A DNA stretch of 64,000 nucleotides from Actinopolyspora xinjiangensis (GTDB lineage Bacteria; Actinomycetota; Actinomycetes; Mycobacteriales; Pseudonocardiaceae), in NCBI RefSeq assembly GCF_900104475.1, contig NZ_FNJR01000011.1, forward strand, positions 156,777 to 220,776, read 5' to 3'. The notes below the pieces were generated by a model. It had not been told where the DNA came from. It made no database searches and saw only the letters and a list, made by a program, of their open reading frames with translations. Positions 1 to 7,105 of this stretch are shown here, in pieces; the stretch's first letter is position 1; the number at the start of each line of letters is the position of its first letter. The position numbers were made by a program, and so were the translations under genes.

Positions 1-191
1 ATGAAGAACGCGGCGAAGCCATCGACCACAGCCCCTAACGCCGAGAAACCACTGTTCACGATCTGAGCTGCCTGCACTGGCTGCTTGACCACCAGCGTCA
101 ATACAGCCAGTGCGGCCAACACACCAATGATCTTTCCGAGCTTGCCCCCGCCACCCGGCATCGGCATGGGCATCGGTGACTGCTTCGCCAT
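1..191 (-). CDS. Small membrane protein, partial at left edge
   Basis: The minus strand reads an open frame from an ATG at 191 to the window edge, about 63 codons with no stop reached. The N-terminus is a Met/Pro-rich stretch, then a Gly run, then a single hydrophobic segment (IIGVLAALAVLTLVV) that should span the membrane. A GGAGGG ribosome binding site lies about 8 bases upstream of the ATG. Small proteins of this kind occur beside conjugation genes of actinomycete integrative elements, which fits the remnants to the right, but the function is not recognised. The real length is unknown because the gene is cut by the window. Confidence 0.55.
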   Translation of the reverse strand, partial: MAKQSPMPMPMPGGGGKLGKIIGVLAALAVLTLVVKQPVQAAQIVNSGFSALGAVVDGFAAFF

Positions 192-365
192 GACTCGCAC
201 CCTCCGTTCCGAACCGCCCATGTCGGCTCGCTGTCTCGGTCATGGCTTCATTTCACCGGTACGAAAAGGACACTCCCACGGCTTTTTCCGGGCGCTTGCA
301 GACGTCTCAGCAGCCCGATAACGTCCCGAATCGTCCCTGAAACGTCCTCTCTTGCAGGAGCTAAC

Positions 366-1109
366 TTGGCGAATGAGCGCTTACGTGCAGCTTTGAGTGC
401 CTCCGGGCTGACGGTTGAGGACGTTTCCGAGAAGCTCGGAGTTGATCGCAAGACAGTCGAGCGGTGGATCACCCACGAGAACCGCAAACCGCACCGCTCC
501 ACGAGGAAAGCGGTAGCAAGGCTGCTCAGCGTGGACGAGGTTCACCTGTGGCCGCAGCTAGCCGACGATCCGCACACTCATCCGGCCAGCGAGACCGAGT
601 TGGTCCAGCTGTATCCGACCCGCTCCGCGGTGCCCTTCTCGTTGTGGAACGAGCTGATAGCCGGTATAGAGCAACAGATGGATGTGCTGGTCTTCTCCGG
701 GCAGTTCCTCGTCGAGCAGCACAACATCCTGCCCATCGTGCGACGCAAGGTCGAGCAGGGTGTCCGGTTTCGCTTCCTCGTGGGTGACGAGTCCTCCTCG
801 ACGGTGATTCAGCGCGCGATGGAGGAAGGCACCAGTGGCGGACTCGAAGGCCGTATTCAGATGATGCGCCGCTACTTGGCGGAAATCTCCGGGCTCAACG
901 GTGTCGACGTACGCACGCACAGCACGATTCTCTACAACTCGTTCTACCGCTTCGACGACCAACTGCTCGTCAACGGCCATGCGTACGGCTCATTGGCTGG
1001 CCAGAACCCGGTGATGCACCTTCGCCGCCTGGACGGCGGGTTGATGTGGCAGCACTACATGAAATCCTTCGAGCGAGTCTGGGAACAGGCAACGCCCGAA
1101 CCTGCCTAG
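366..1109 (+). CDS. XRE-type regulator with DUF5919 domain
   Basis: A protein of 247 residues. Residues about 5-55 form an XRE-like helix-turn-helix (SGLTVEDVSEKLGVDRKTVE), and the remainder resembles the DUF5919 domain that follows such helix-turn-helices in actinomycete mobile elements. The start is TTG, chosen because GGAG sits five bases upstream and the helix-turn-helix begins at once. A NUDIX gene follows 12 bases downstream on the same strand, and an HD-domain gene converges on that. This regulator-NUDIX-HD grouping recurs in actinomycete integrative and conjugative elements (AICEs). It is probably a DNA-binding regulator of element functions; its target and ligand are unknown. Confidence 0.75.
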   Translation: MANERLRAALSASGLTVEDVSEKLGVDRKTVERWITHENRKPHRSTRKAVARLLSVDEVHLWPQLADDPHTHPASETELVQLYPTRSAVPFSLWNELIAGIEQQMDVLVFSGQFLVEQHNILPIVRRKVEQGVRFRFLVGDESSSTVIQRAMEEGTSGGLEGRIQMMRRYLAEISGLNGVDVRTHSTILYNSFYRFDDQLLVNGHAYGSLAGQNPVMHLRRLDGGLMWQHYMKSFERVWEQATPEPA

Positions 1110-1121
1110 GAGGACAGCGGC

Positions 1122-1598
1122 GTGGCACGCGTGGACTACTTCGACGACCCGAACGCACCGAAACCGAATTCGGTGGTGCCCTCGGTGACAGCGGCGATCC
1201 GCAACGAGCAAGGCGACATCCTGCTCATCCACAAGGTCGACAACGGTCTGTGGGCCCTGCCTGGAGGCGGGCACGACGCGGGCGAGAGCATCATCGACAC
1301 GGTTGTACGTGAGGTCCGCGAGGAAACGGGGCTCGCTATCGAGGTGACCGGACTCGTCGGCACCTACACCGATCCGCGGCACGTCATGGCCTACGACGAC
1401 GGCGAGGTGCGCCAGCAGTTCTCGCTGTGCTTCGCAGCGAAATGGGTCGGTGGCTCACCGCGCCAGGACGGCAGCGAAACGAAAGAGGTCCGCTGGGTTT
1501 CCCCAACGGACCTCGACCAGCTGACGATCCACTCGTCGATGCGGCGTCGGATCGACGATGCCCTCGACGAGACGAGGACGCAGCCTCACCTCGGTTGA
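1122..1598 (+). CDS. NUDIX hydrolase
   Basis: A protein of 158 residues containing a full NUDIX box at residues 49-71 (G-x5-E-x7-REVREETGL). This is the signature of Mg2+-dependent pyrophosphohydrolases that cleave nucleoside diphosphates linked to another group. The GTG start has an AGGAGG site immediately upstream. It lies 12 bases after the XRE/DUF5919 gene, so the two are likely cotranscribed. Its last 13 bases overlap the 3' end of the convergent HD-domain gene. The substrate cannot be told from sequence. AICE NUDIX proteins have been proposed to act in nucleotide signalling or housekeeping; that role is inference here. Confidence 0.85.
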   Translation: MARVDYFDDPNAPKPNSVVPSVTAAIRNEQGDILLIHKVDNGLWALPGGGHDAGESIIDTVVREVREETGLAIEVTGLVGTYTDPRHVMAYDDGEVRQQFSLCFAAKWVGGSPRQDGSETKEVRWVSPTDLDQLTIHSSMRRRIDDALDETRTQPHLG

Positions 1599-2137
1599 GC
1601 CTCGGCGAGCCTACGCTCGGCTCGCCCGACGGCTTCGGCGATGACCGGACGCGCTCTGGTCCACGTCCGGTGCACCGGATCGCCGGGGGCATAGCGGCTC
1701 AGGATCTCGTCCATACGCTCGTTGTAGCTCAAGCGCTCACCCGCTGGCCCCGTAGTCAGGTCGGCGGCGACCAGTGCGTCCAGCAGCGGTGAGTCCTCGA
1801 ACGGAAACTCACTGAGCTTGTGACCAATGTCACGCTCCTCGGCTTCGAAGCGTGCTCCGGAGTGGTGGGCCACCAGATTGACGATCGTGTCTGGCCACTC
1901 CTGGTCGCGGAGATAGCGGGCGCCGTCGAGTGGGTGGAACCCGGTATGCGCTATCTCGGGGGCGTAGCCGATGTCATGGAGCCATGCCGCTGCCACGAGG
2001 ATGTCTCGCTCCTCGGAGGGCACGGCGTCCCGCAGCTCTTCGGCTCGCGCTGCTACAGCTTGAACGTGGAACCACCGGCGGCCCAGCGGCTTCACGAATG
2101 ACTCGGCTACTTCGGCGGCTCGTTGAACAAGCTCCAT
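1586..2137 (-). CDS. HD-domain phosphohydrolase
   Basis: A protein of 183 residues with the HD superfamily metal ligands: H24 (WFHVQ), the H54-D55 pair in WLHDIG, and a later HH pair in VAHHSGA. HD proteins hydrolyse phosphoester bonds, often in nucleotides. The gene is convergent with the NUDIX gene and their 3' ends overlap by 13 bases. With the XRE regulator these form the cargo end of an integrative element whose boundary is the tRNA fragment at about 2.28 kb. The substrate is unknown. Confidence 0.8.
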   Translation of the reverse strand: MELVQRAAEVAESFVKPLGRRWFHVQAVAARAEELRDAVPSEERDILVAAAWLHDIGYAPEIAHTGFHPLDGARYLRDQEWPDTIVNLVAHHSGARFEAEERDIGHKLSEFPFEDSPLLDALVAADLTTGPAGERLSYNERMDEILSRYAPGDPVHRTWTRARPVIAEAVGRAERRLAEAQPR

Positions 2138-2276
2138 GTGGGCTCACGCTACCTTCCTCGGGTTCCGAACGGGTTACTGCGAGCGGGGGGCTGCGAGAGA
2201 GCGTGCGCCAAATACACGCCCAAATGGTCTTTTCGTAGTGGGAAATCGCAGGTGGGGACGGGCCCGGCAGACAGCC

Positions 2277-2398
2277 TGTAAATCAGCCGCGTTACGCTTC
2301 AGAGGTTCGAATCCTCTACCCGGCACACCGGGGAAACCGCCCTCTGACCTGCGAAGCCAGGACAGGGGGCGGTTTTCGTTCGTGCCCGGTTGTCCCCG
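2277..2398 (+). repeat. tRNA-Tyr 3'-end fragment with terminator, copy 1 (att-like)
   Basis: The sequence begins in an anticodon loop reading GTA, then gives the 3' anticodon stem (TCAGC), a 13-base variable arm, a T-arm around TTCGAAT, and the 3' acceptor strand ACCCGGC. There is no matching 5' half (expected GCCGGGT) upstream. The long variable arm plus the GTA anticodon identify tRNA-Tyr. After the tRNA part comes a GC hairpin and T-run shared with copies 2 and 3. Copies of a tRNA 3' end flanking foreign genes are the normal footprint of site-specific integration, so this is read as an att remnant. Confidence 0.75.
2334..2376 (+). terminator. Hairpin terminator in tRNA repeat copy 1
   Basis: AACCGCCC pairs with GGGCGGTT across a loop of about 25 bases that is itself partly complementary, and is followed by TTTT. 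The same structure follows the tRNA fragment at copies 2 and 3, so it probably derives from the terminator of the original tRNA gene. Confidence 0.6.
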
Positions 2399-2437
2399 GA
2401 GCCCCCCGGTCTTCAGTGGCCAATCTCTGGCCAAGGT

Positions 2438-2551
2438 TCACCGGAGCGCGCGATCGGCCCGCGCACGAGCCTCCTGTTCACCACCGTCGAGGCACTTCGA
2501 ACAGACACCGAGCAGAACGTGGAGGCTGTACCCGTTCTGCTCTGCGACCTC
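2438..2551 (-). pseudogene. int: Integrase C-terminal remnant 1
   Basis: The minus strand encodes about 37 residues before a stop that match the end of actinomycete tyrosine integrases (EVAEQNGYSLHVLL, then CSKCLDGGEQ). The expected His of the AGHS box is Tyr, and the expected Tyr nucleophile is Cys (GVCSKC against EIYAKC in remnant 2), so this copy is catalytically dead as well as truncated. It lies just downstream of tRNA fragment 1, the usual position of int in an AICE next to its attachment site. Confidence 0.65.
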
Positions 2552-2608
2552 GGGTTGCGTCTCCTCGCGCCGGATACGTACAGTTTTTTGTACGCAAGGA
2601 GGTGGGTC

Positions 2609-2860
2609 ATGAGGACCATGTCGTACTCGGAATCGCGAGCGCGCTATGCCGAGACGCTCGACAGCGTCACCGATGACCGGGAGGAGGTGGTTATCACTCG
2701 GGCCGGTCACGAACCGGTGGTCATGGTCGCTCTCGACGACTACGAATCGCTGCGTGAGACCGCCTACCTGCTCAAGAGTCCCGAGAACGCCCGTCGGCTG
2801 CTGGGTTCCATCGATCGGCTGGAAAGCGGTAACGGCATCGTGAGGGACTTGGACGAGTGA
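2609..2860 (+). CDS. yefM: YefM/Phd-family antitoxin
   Basis: A protein of 83 residues with the Phd/YefM pattern: an N-terminal DNA-binding fold (SESRARYAETLDSV), a central ITRAGHEPVVMVALDDYESLRE segment, and a C-terminal toxin-binding tail. It binds and neutralises the toxin encoded next and represses the shared promoter. The ATG at 2609 was chosen because AAGGAGG lies six bases upstream; a longer open frame exists to the left but runs through the integrase remnant. The stop overlaps the toxin GTG (GTGA), so the pair is translationally coupled. Confidence 0.88.
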   Translation: MRTMSYSESRARYAETLDSVTDDREEVVITRAGHEPVVMVALDDYESLRETAYLLKSPENARRLLGSIDRLESGNGIVRDLDE

Positions 2861-3117
2861 AGCTTGTCTGGGATGAGGTTGCCTGGGACGACTATGTCTG
2901 GTGGCAGACTCAGGACCGCAAGGTCCTCAAACGCATCAACACACTGATCAAGGACATCCAGCGCAACGGGAACGAGGGTATCGGCAAGCCCGAACCCCTC
3001 AAGTACGGATTCCAGGGGTACTGGTCCCGTCGGATCACCGACGAACATCGGCTCGTGTACAAGATCAGCGATGACGAGCTTCGTATCGCCGCCTGCCGAT
3101 ACCACTACGGTAGCTGA
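2857..3117 (+). CDS. yoeB: YoeB/Txe-family ribosome-dependent mRNA toxin
   Basis: A protein of 86 residues, the usual YoeB length. The known catalytic residues of E. coli YoeB are present at the same numbers: E46, R65, H83 and the terminal Y84. The core YWSRRITDEHRLVYKI and the ending ACRYHY are near-identical to the family. YoeB enters the ribosomal A site and cleaves mRNA at translated codons. The GTG start overlaps the antitoxin stop. The pair is the only intact gene content between tRNA fragments 1 and 2, so it may have stabilised that element. Confidence 0.92.
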   Translation: MKLVWDEVAWDDYVWWQTQDRKVLKRINTLIKDIQRNGNEGIGKPEPLKYGFQGYWSRRITDEHRLVYKISDDELRIAACRYHYGS

Positions 3118-3259
3118 GACTGTCCGCTTACCGAACTCCTCGGGGGGGGGCGAACGGATCACTGTGAGCGGAGAACGAGAGAGCGTGCGCCAAGTACACG
3201 TCCGGATGGTCTTCTCGAAGTGAAAGCTCTCTGGTGAAAGCCAGTCCGTCAGGCAGCCC

Positions 3260-3381
3260 GTAAATCAGCCGCGTTACGCTTCAGAGGTTCGAATCCTCTA
3301 CCCGGCACACCAGGGAAACCGCCCTCTGACCTGCGAAGCCAGGACAGGGGGCGGTTTTCGTTCGTGCCCGGTTGTCCCCGG
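3260..3381 (+). repeat. tRNA-Tyr 3'-end fragment with terminator, copy 2 (att-like)
   Basis: Nearly identical to copy 1 from the GTAAATC of the anticodon loop through the T-arm, acceptor strand, hairpin and the trailing CGTGCCCGGTTGTCCCCGG. No 5' tRNA half is present. The 110 bases upstream (from about 3150) also resemble the region upstream of copy 1 (from about 2165), so the duplicated segment is wider than the tRNA core. It ends the toxin-antitoxin segment and opens the efflux-pump segment. Confidence 0.75.
3316..3358 (+). terminator. Hairpin terminator in tRNA repeat copy 2
   Basis: AAACCGCCC and GGGCGGTTTT flank the same loop as in copy 1. It would stop transcription from the toxin-antitoxin genes on its left. 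Confidence 0.6.
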
Positions 3382-3428
3382 GCCTGCCCGGCCGACACCG
3401 GGCCTCTACGTACAGTGCACGTACGTTC

Positions 3429-3563
3429 TCAACGCAGCGCCTGCTCGACTCGCTGGCGCGCGAGCTGCTCCCCGCTGTCGAGACACTTGGCGTAGATCTC
3501 CAGGAGCACCCGCACGCTGTGTCCGGCCCACTCGGCGACCCGAGGAGGCTCCACCCCGGCGTT
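3429..3563 (-). pseudogene. int: Integrase C-terminal remnant 2
   Basis: About 44 residues of a tyrosine-recombinase C-terminus survive: PPRVAEWAGHSVRVLLEIY, then AKCLDSGEQ. The AGHS histidine box and the Tyr nucleophile (EIYAKC) are intact, but the catalytic Arg boxes and the rest of the enzyme are absent upstream. It sits beside tRNA fragment 2 in the same orientation as remnants 1 and 3. The quinone-reductase gene begins 44 bases further on, so a deletion has removed the rest of int. Confidence 0.7.
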
Positions 3564-3606
3564 GGGCCGGTTGTTCTCCGTAGTTGGAGACGGGTAAGCC
3601 CGTGAG

Positions 3607-4572
3607 TCACGGGATGAGGAGGGTCTTTCCGATCGTGGTACGGGCGGCGATGTCGGAATGGGCCTGCGCGGTATCAACGAGCGGGTACGTCTGCCCGATG
3701 GTGGGCCGTAGGATCTTGGCCGAGCCGAGCGCAAGGGCTTCCTCCACGAGGCCGTAGAGGCCGCTGGGAGTGCTGCCAATGGCGTCCAAACCGATGTTGG
3801 TGATTCCGCGCGAGGTAGCAGCTTGCTCATCGGGGCTGGTCCAGGTCCCGCTGGCGGCTCCGTGCGTGATGTACCGTCCTCCGCGTCGTACCAGTGGGTG
3901 AAGGACGTCACCGGTGGTTCCGCCGACGCCGTCGAACACGACATCAACTCCGGTGGACGCTGCTCGTTCCAGCGAGTTGTCCCAGCCGGTGCCGCGGTAA
4001 TTGATCACTGTGTCGGCGCCGAGGTCGCGCGCGTGTTCCAGCTTGGACGTGGATCCGGCCAGTGCGATCACGTGGGCACCGGCTTTGGCGGCGAGCTGGA
4101 CGAGGAGACTGCCGACGCCTCCGGCGGCGGCCGTGACCACCACGACTTCCCCGTGTTCGATTCTCGCCGCGGAGTGGAGTCCTACGGCGGTGCGGCCGTC
4201 GGCGAGCAGGGCTACTGCTTCCCGTGCCTCCAGGGTTTCGGGAACTCGGTGCAGGTCGGATTCCTGAGCGACAGCCCGGTCAGCATAGCCACCGGTGCCA
4301 CCGGTGGAGGTGACGACCAGAACGTTCTTCCACGCGGGGTCGACGTCTTCGCCGAGCGCATCGACGTGTCCGGCGACGCCGTTGCCCAGCACTGCCGGGA
4401 ACTCGACTTGGGGGCCGACCGAAGTTCCGGAGCGTATCTGCGTGTCGATGAAGGTGATAGCGGCGACTTCTACGGCGATACGGACCTGTCCGAAGCCGGG
4501 GACGGGGTCGGGCAACGTTGTCGGGCGGAGCACATCGGGGCCTCCGGGCTGGTCGGCGACTATGGCGCGCAC
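3607..4572 (-). CDS. Zinc-independent NAD(P)H:quinone oxidoreductase-like MDR enzyme
   Basis: A protein of 321 residues of the medium-chain dehydrogenase/reductase superfamily. The N-terminal GroES-like fold begins MRAIVADQPGG, and a nucleotide-binding AAAGGVGSLLVQLA motif lies near the middle, typical of quinone reductases and zeta-crystallin-like enzymes. The Cys/His zinc ligands of classical alcohol dehydrogenases are not evident. Its ATG lies within the last 13 bases of the efflux-pump gene, so the two form an operon controlled by the divergent MarR-type regulator. A role in detoxifying a quinone or electrophile that the pump also handles is plausible inference. Confidence 0.85.
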   Translation of the reverse strand: MRAIVADQPGGPDVLRPTTLPDPVPGFGQVRIAVEVAAITFIDTQIRSGTSVGPQVEFPAVLGNGVAGHVDALGEDVDPAWKNVLVVTSTGGTGGYADRAVAQESDLHRVPETLEAREAVALLADGRTAVGLHSAARIEHGEVVVVTAAAGGVGSLLVQLAAKAGAHVIALAGSTSKLEHARDLGADTVINYRGTGWDNSLERAASTGVDVVFDGVGGTTGDVLHPLVRRGGRYITHGAASGTWTSPDEQAATSRGITNIGLDAIGSTPSGLYGLVEEALALGSAKILRPTIGQTYPLVDTAQAHSDIAARTTIGKTLLIP

Positions 4573-6038
4573 GTGTCATGTCCTTTCGCGGGATGGGGAT
4601 GATGGTCGGGGCTGACTGGACGACTGGGCAGAAGGGCAGCGGGGACGAGGGAAGCCGCCGCGAAGGTGGCGGCCCACCAGAACGTGTGGGAGAACGCCGC
4701 CGCGGCATCGGTGTCGCCCGTACTCGAACTGGCGAGGTTCAGTTGCAGAATGATCGCCATCACGGTGGTTCCGAGAGCGGCGCCGAGTCGTTGCAAGACG
4801 CTGAGCAGGCTGGTGGCGTGCGGAACAGAGGTTGGAGGGACGTCGCGGTAAGCAACGCTTGGGACGGCGACGCCGGTCGTGCCGAAACCGGCTCCGAGCA
4901 GCAGTAGGCATAGGGAGAGGGTGGGCGTGGCAGCGGAGGCGCCGTTCGCTGCGATTCCGGTCGTCCCGGAAACGGACATGAGAGTTCCGAGGACGCCGAG
5001 GAGTCGCGGGCCGAGCCGGTGAGTCCACCGTCCGGCGAGCCACAGCGCGGCCATGGTGCCCAGTCCCTGCGGTACTAGCAGTAGTCCGACGTCGCCCACC
5101 TCGACCTCGTGGATCCGTTGGTAGAACAACGGCAACAGGATCAGGCTGCCGTAGAGCGAGAAACCGAACTGGAACATCATCAGTGTCGCGATGCTGAAGC
5201 TCCGAAGCCGGAAGAGGCCGACGTCGAGCAGGGCCTGGTGGCCGAGTCGGCGGGCGTGCAGCCAGAAGGCGCTCACCAGGACGATTCCCACACACAACAT
5301 GAGGGGTGCCGGTGCGGGGACCACGGTCCTCTCGGTGATCGCGGTGCATCCCCACAGGATGGCTACGGCGGCGGGGAGCAGGAGCACCAGTCCGCCGCGG
5401 TCGAGCCGGGTCGGTGTTCGCGGGTCGTCGTCGGTGAGGTGGCGGTGGGCGAGGACGAGAGCGAGCAGGCATATGGGGATGTTGACGAGGAAGATCCACC
5501 GCCACCCCACCGTTGCCAGTAGCAGTCCGCCGAGGACCGGTCCGAGCATCGGGGCCAGCTGGCCGGGGATTCCGACATAGCCCATGACGCGGCCCACCCG
5601 ACGGGGCCCTGCGGCACGGGCGAGGATCGCCTGCACGAGCGGCAGAATCAGGCCTCCACCGAGTCCCTGCACTATCCGGAACGTGATGAGAGTTCCGATC
5701 GACCATGCCATCGAGCACAGAACTGAGCCCAGCAGGAACACTCCCACCGCGCCCAGCCAGACCCGTCGGCACCCCCATCGGTCGGTCAACCAGCCCATCG
5801 TCGTGATCACCGCGACCATCGCCAGCACGTAGCCGGTGGTGACCCATTGGGTCGTGGCTACCGAGGTGTCGAAGTCCTGGGCGAGATCGTCGATGGCGAC
5901 GCCGATGATGGTGGTGTCGAGCAGCGTCACACTCGCGCCCACAAGGAGTACGCCCATCAGCCGCCGTAACTGTGGGTCGATTCTCTCCGAGGTCGGGGGG
6001 CCGGATGCGAACCTTGATGTTGGCACGCCAACAACCAT
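4560..6038 (-). CDS. MFS drug-export protein, DHA2 (14-TM) family
   Basis: A protein of up to 492 residues with repeated hydrophobic segments, motif A-like WLTDRWGCRRVW after the second helix, and motif C-like GPVLGGLLLATVGWRWIFLVN, diagnostic of the 14-helix DHA2 proton-drug antiporters. It should extrude cationic or lipophilic compounds. The ATG at 6038 places one of two MarR-type palindromes inside the first codons, so the real start could lie further in; none of the internal candidates has a better ribosome site. It is cotranscribed with the oxidoreductase and divergent from marR. Confidence 0.88.
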   Translation of the reverse strand: MVVGVPTSRFASGPPTSERIDPQLRRLMGVLLVGASVTLLDTTIIGVAIDDLAQDFDTSVATTQWVTTGYVLAMVAVITTMGWLTDRWGCRRVWLGAVGVFLLGSVLCSMAWSIGTLITFRIVQGLGGGLILPLVQAILARAAGPRRVGRVMGYVGIPGQLAPMLGPVLGGLLLATVGWRWIFLVNIPICLLALVLAHRHLTDDDPRTPTRLDRGGLVLLLPAAVAILWGCTAITERTVVPAPAPLMLCVGIVLVSAFWLHARRLGHQALLDVGLFRLRSFSIATLMMFQFGFSLYGSLILLPLFYQRIHEVEVGDVGLLLVPQGLGTMAALWLAGRWTHRLGPRLLGVLGTLMSVSGTTGIAANGASAATPTLSLCLLLLGAGFGTTGVAVPSVAYRDVPPTSVPHATSLLSVLQRLGAALGTTVMAIILQLNLASSSTGDTDAAAAFSHTFWWAATFAAASLVPAALLPSRPVSPDHHPHPAKGHDTCAP

Positions 6039-6059
6039 AGCTAATTATTGGCATGCCAA
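6019..6059. promoter_or_regulatory. Paired palindromic operators between MFS and marR genes
   Basis: Two inverted repeats with the same arms, GTTGGC-AC-GCCAAC at 6019-6032 and TTGGCATGCCAA at 6048-6059, have centres 28 bp apart in the divergent intergenic region. MarR proteins bind such palindromes as dimers, so these are the likely autoregulatory and efflux operators. The AT-rich stretch between them (TAGCTAATTATTGG) probably holds the promoter elements. Confidence 0.75.
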
Positions 6060-6080
6060 CAAACTTCATAGGCTGTCCCC

Positions 6081-6569
6081 GTGGTGAACAATTCCCAGCA
6101 GCGGTCCGCTTCGGAAGTCGAGCCGCAACGTCACGTCGGTACCAGTATCGACGGTGCCCCCGTTGGTTCATTGCTCCTCCAAGTCACCCGTGCGCACGCC
6201 CGGCTCGGCACCGAGCTCCTTCAGGAAGCAGGCGTGGTCTCGCCCCACGAGATCGTCCTGCTGTATCTCGATGAACACGGTCCGGTCGCGCAGACAGAAC
6301 TCGTCCACTACATGGGGCGGGATCGCTCAACCGTCACGGCCACGCTGCAGGCGATGGAGCGGGCTGACTTGGTGGTCCGTTCCTCTTCCCCGACCGACAA
6401 GCGAGCGACGACTGTCGCGCTGACGGATCACGGTCGCGAAACCGTTCCCAGAGCACGCGCCGCCTGGGTCGAACTCGAACGACGCACCACAAGTCCACTG
6501 ACCGCCGATCAGAAGAATGCGCTGGTGGAGGCGCTGGCTCTCATCCGTGACACCCTCAACCAGGCCTAA
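6081..6569 (+). CDS. MarR-family transcriptional regulator
   Basis: A protein of 162 residues with the MarR winged helix: recognition helix region MGRDRSTVTATLQAMERADLV and wing SSPTDKRATTVALTDHG, whose D-[KR]-R-A pattern is diagnostic. The GTG start lies about 20 bases beyond the second palindrome. It is transcribed divergently from the efflux pump/oxidoreductase operon and is the obvious repressor of it. The gene ends about 150 bases before tRNA fragment 3, so the regulator, operators, pump and enzyme travel as one unit. Confidence 0.9.
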   Translation: MVNNSQQRSASEVEPQRHVGTSIDGAPVGSLLLQVTRAHARLGTELLQEAGVVSPHEIVLLYLDEHGPVAQTELVHYMGRDRSTVTATLQAMERADLVVRSSSPTDKRATTVALTDHGRETVPRARAAWVELERRTTSPLTADQKNALVEALALIRDTLNQA

Positions 6570-6721
6570 GCACAGGTGAACAGGCTGAAACCGCTCGCTG
6601 CTCCGCGGCACCCAAAAGGTCCTGTGTGGACAAATTGTGTACGGGGAAGTCTCACTGACTCCGCACCGGAGTCTTTCGCGCGGGCCAGGGATCTACGCAG
6701 GAGTGGTCAACCCAGGGGTGC

Positions 6722-6840
6722 GAATCGGCCGCGTTACGCTTCAGAGGTTCGAATCCTCTACCCGGCACACCAGGGAAACCGCCCTATGACCTGCGAAGAC
6801 AGGCCAGGGGCGGTTTCTTGTGTGTCCGGTTGTGTCCGGC
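6722..6840 (+). repeat. tRNA-Tyr 3'-end fragment with terminator, copy 3 (att-like)
   Basis: Shares with copies 1 and 2 the variable arm GCGTTACGCTTC, the T-arm, ACCCGGCACACC and the following hairpin, with a few substitutions (CTATGAC, GAAGACAGGCCAGG). The anticodon loop is already lost (GAATCGG instead of GTAAATCAG), so this copy is shorter and more diverged. That would fit an older insertion. It separates the efflux segment from the KAP segment. Confidence 0.72.
6776..6818 (+). terminator. Hairpin terminator in tRNA repeat copy 3
   Basis: AAACCGCCC pairs with GGGGCGGTTT, followed by CTTG rather than a T-run. It has decayed relative to copies 1 and 2. Confidence 0.45.
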
Positions 6841-7105
6841 CCACTCGGCTCCCCGAGGAGGCTCTCCCCCCCCCCCGGCGTTGAGGCACATGGAGATGCA
6901 GGCGTGTCGCAAGTCATAGGGGCGTTTCGCCAATGGTGAGGCCGCTATCTTCTTGGTGAAGGTGTCTTCACGAACTCGTTGCCAGGCCCTGACGTAGACC
7001 GTAGACGGTGTTCCCAACCCTGCCGCCGCTGCGCTTGCCCCGGAACAGACGGCCGTCCGAGCTCGATCCGTCCGGATGCGTTGGGAACAACCGTGGCTGA
7101 AGATC
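6838..7105 (-). pseudogene. int: Integrase remnant 3, frameshifted and truncated
   Basis: The minus strand carries the integrase segment LAKRPYDLRHACISMCLNAG, whose Arg and His belong to catalytic box II of tyrosine recombinases. Upstream, in another frame, is SDGRLFRGKR...GNTVYG, so a frameshift lies near 7000. An 11-base C run at 6866-6876 interrupts the segment leading to AEWAGH. The last roughly 30 residues seen in remnants 1 and 2, including the Tyr nucleophile, are deleted: the frame runs from EWAGH straight into the tRNA repeat. The enzyme is clearly dead. Confidence 0.7.

Noticed and set aside
2174..2434. Minus-strand frame containing GVPGRGFEPLKR across tRNA repeat 1
   Set aside because: It is an antisense reading of the tRNA T-arm and acceptor end plus the terminator; the same pseudo-peptide appears at each copy.
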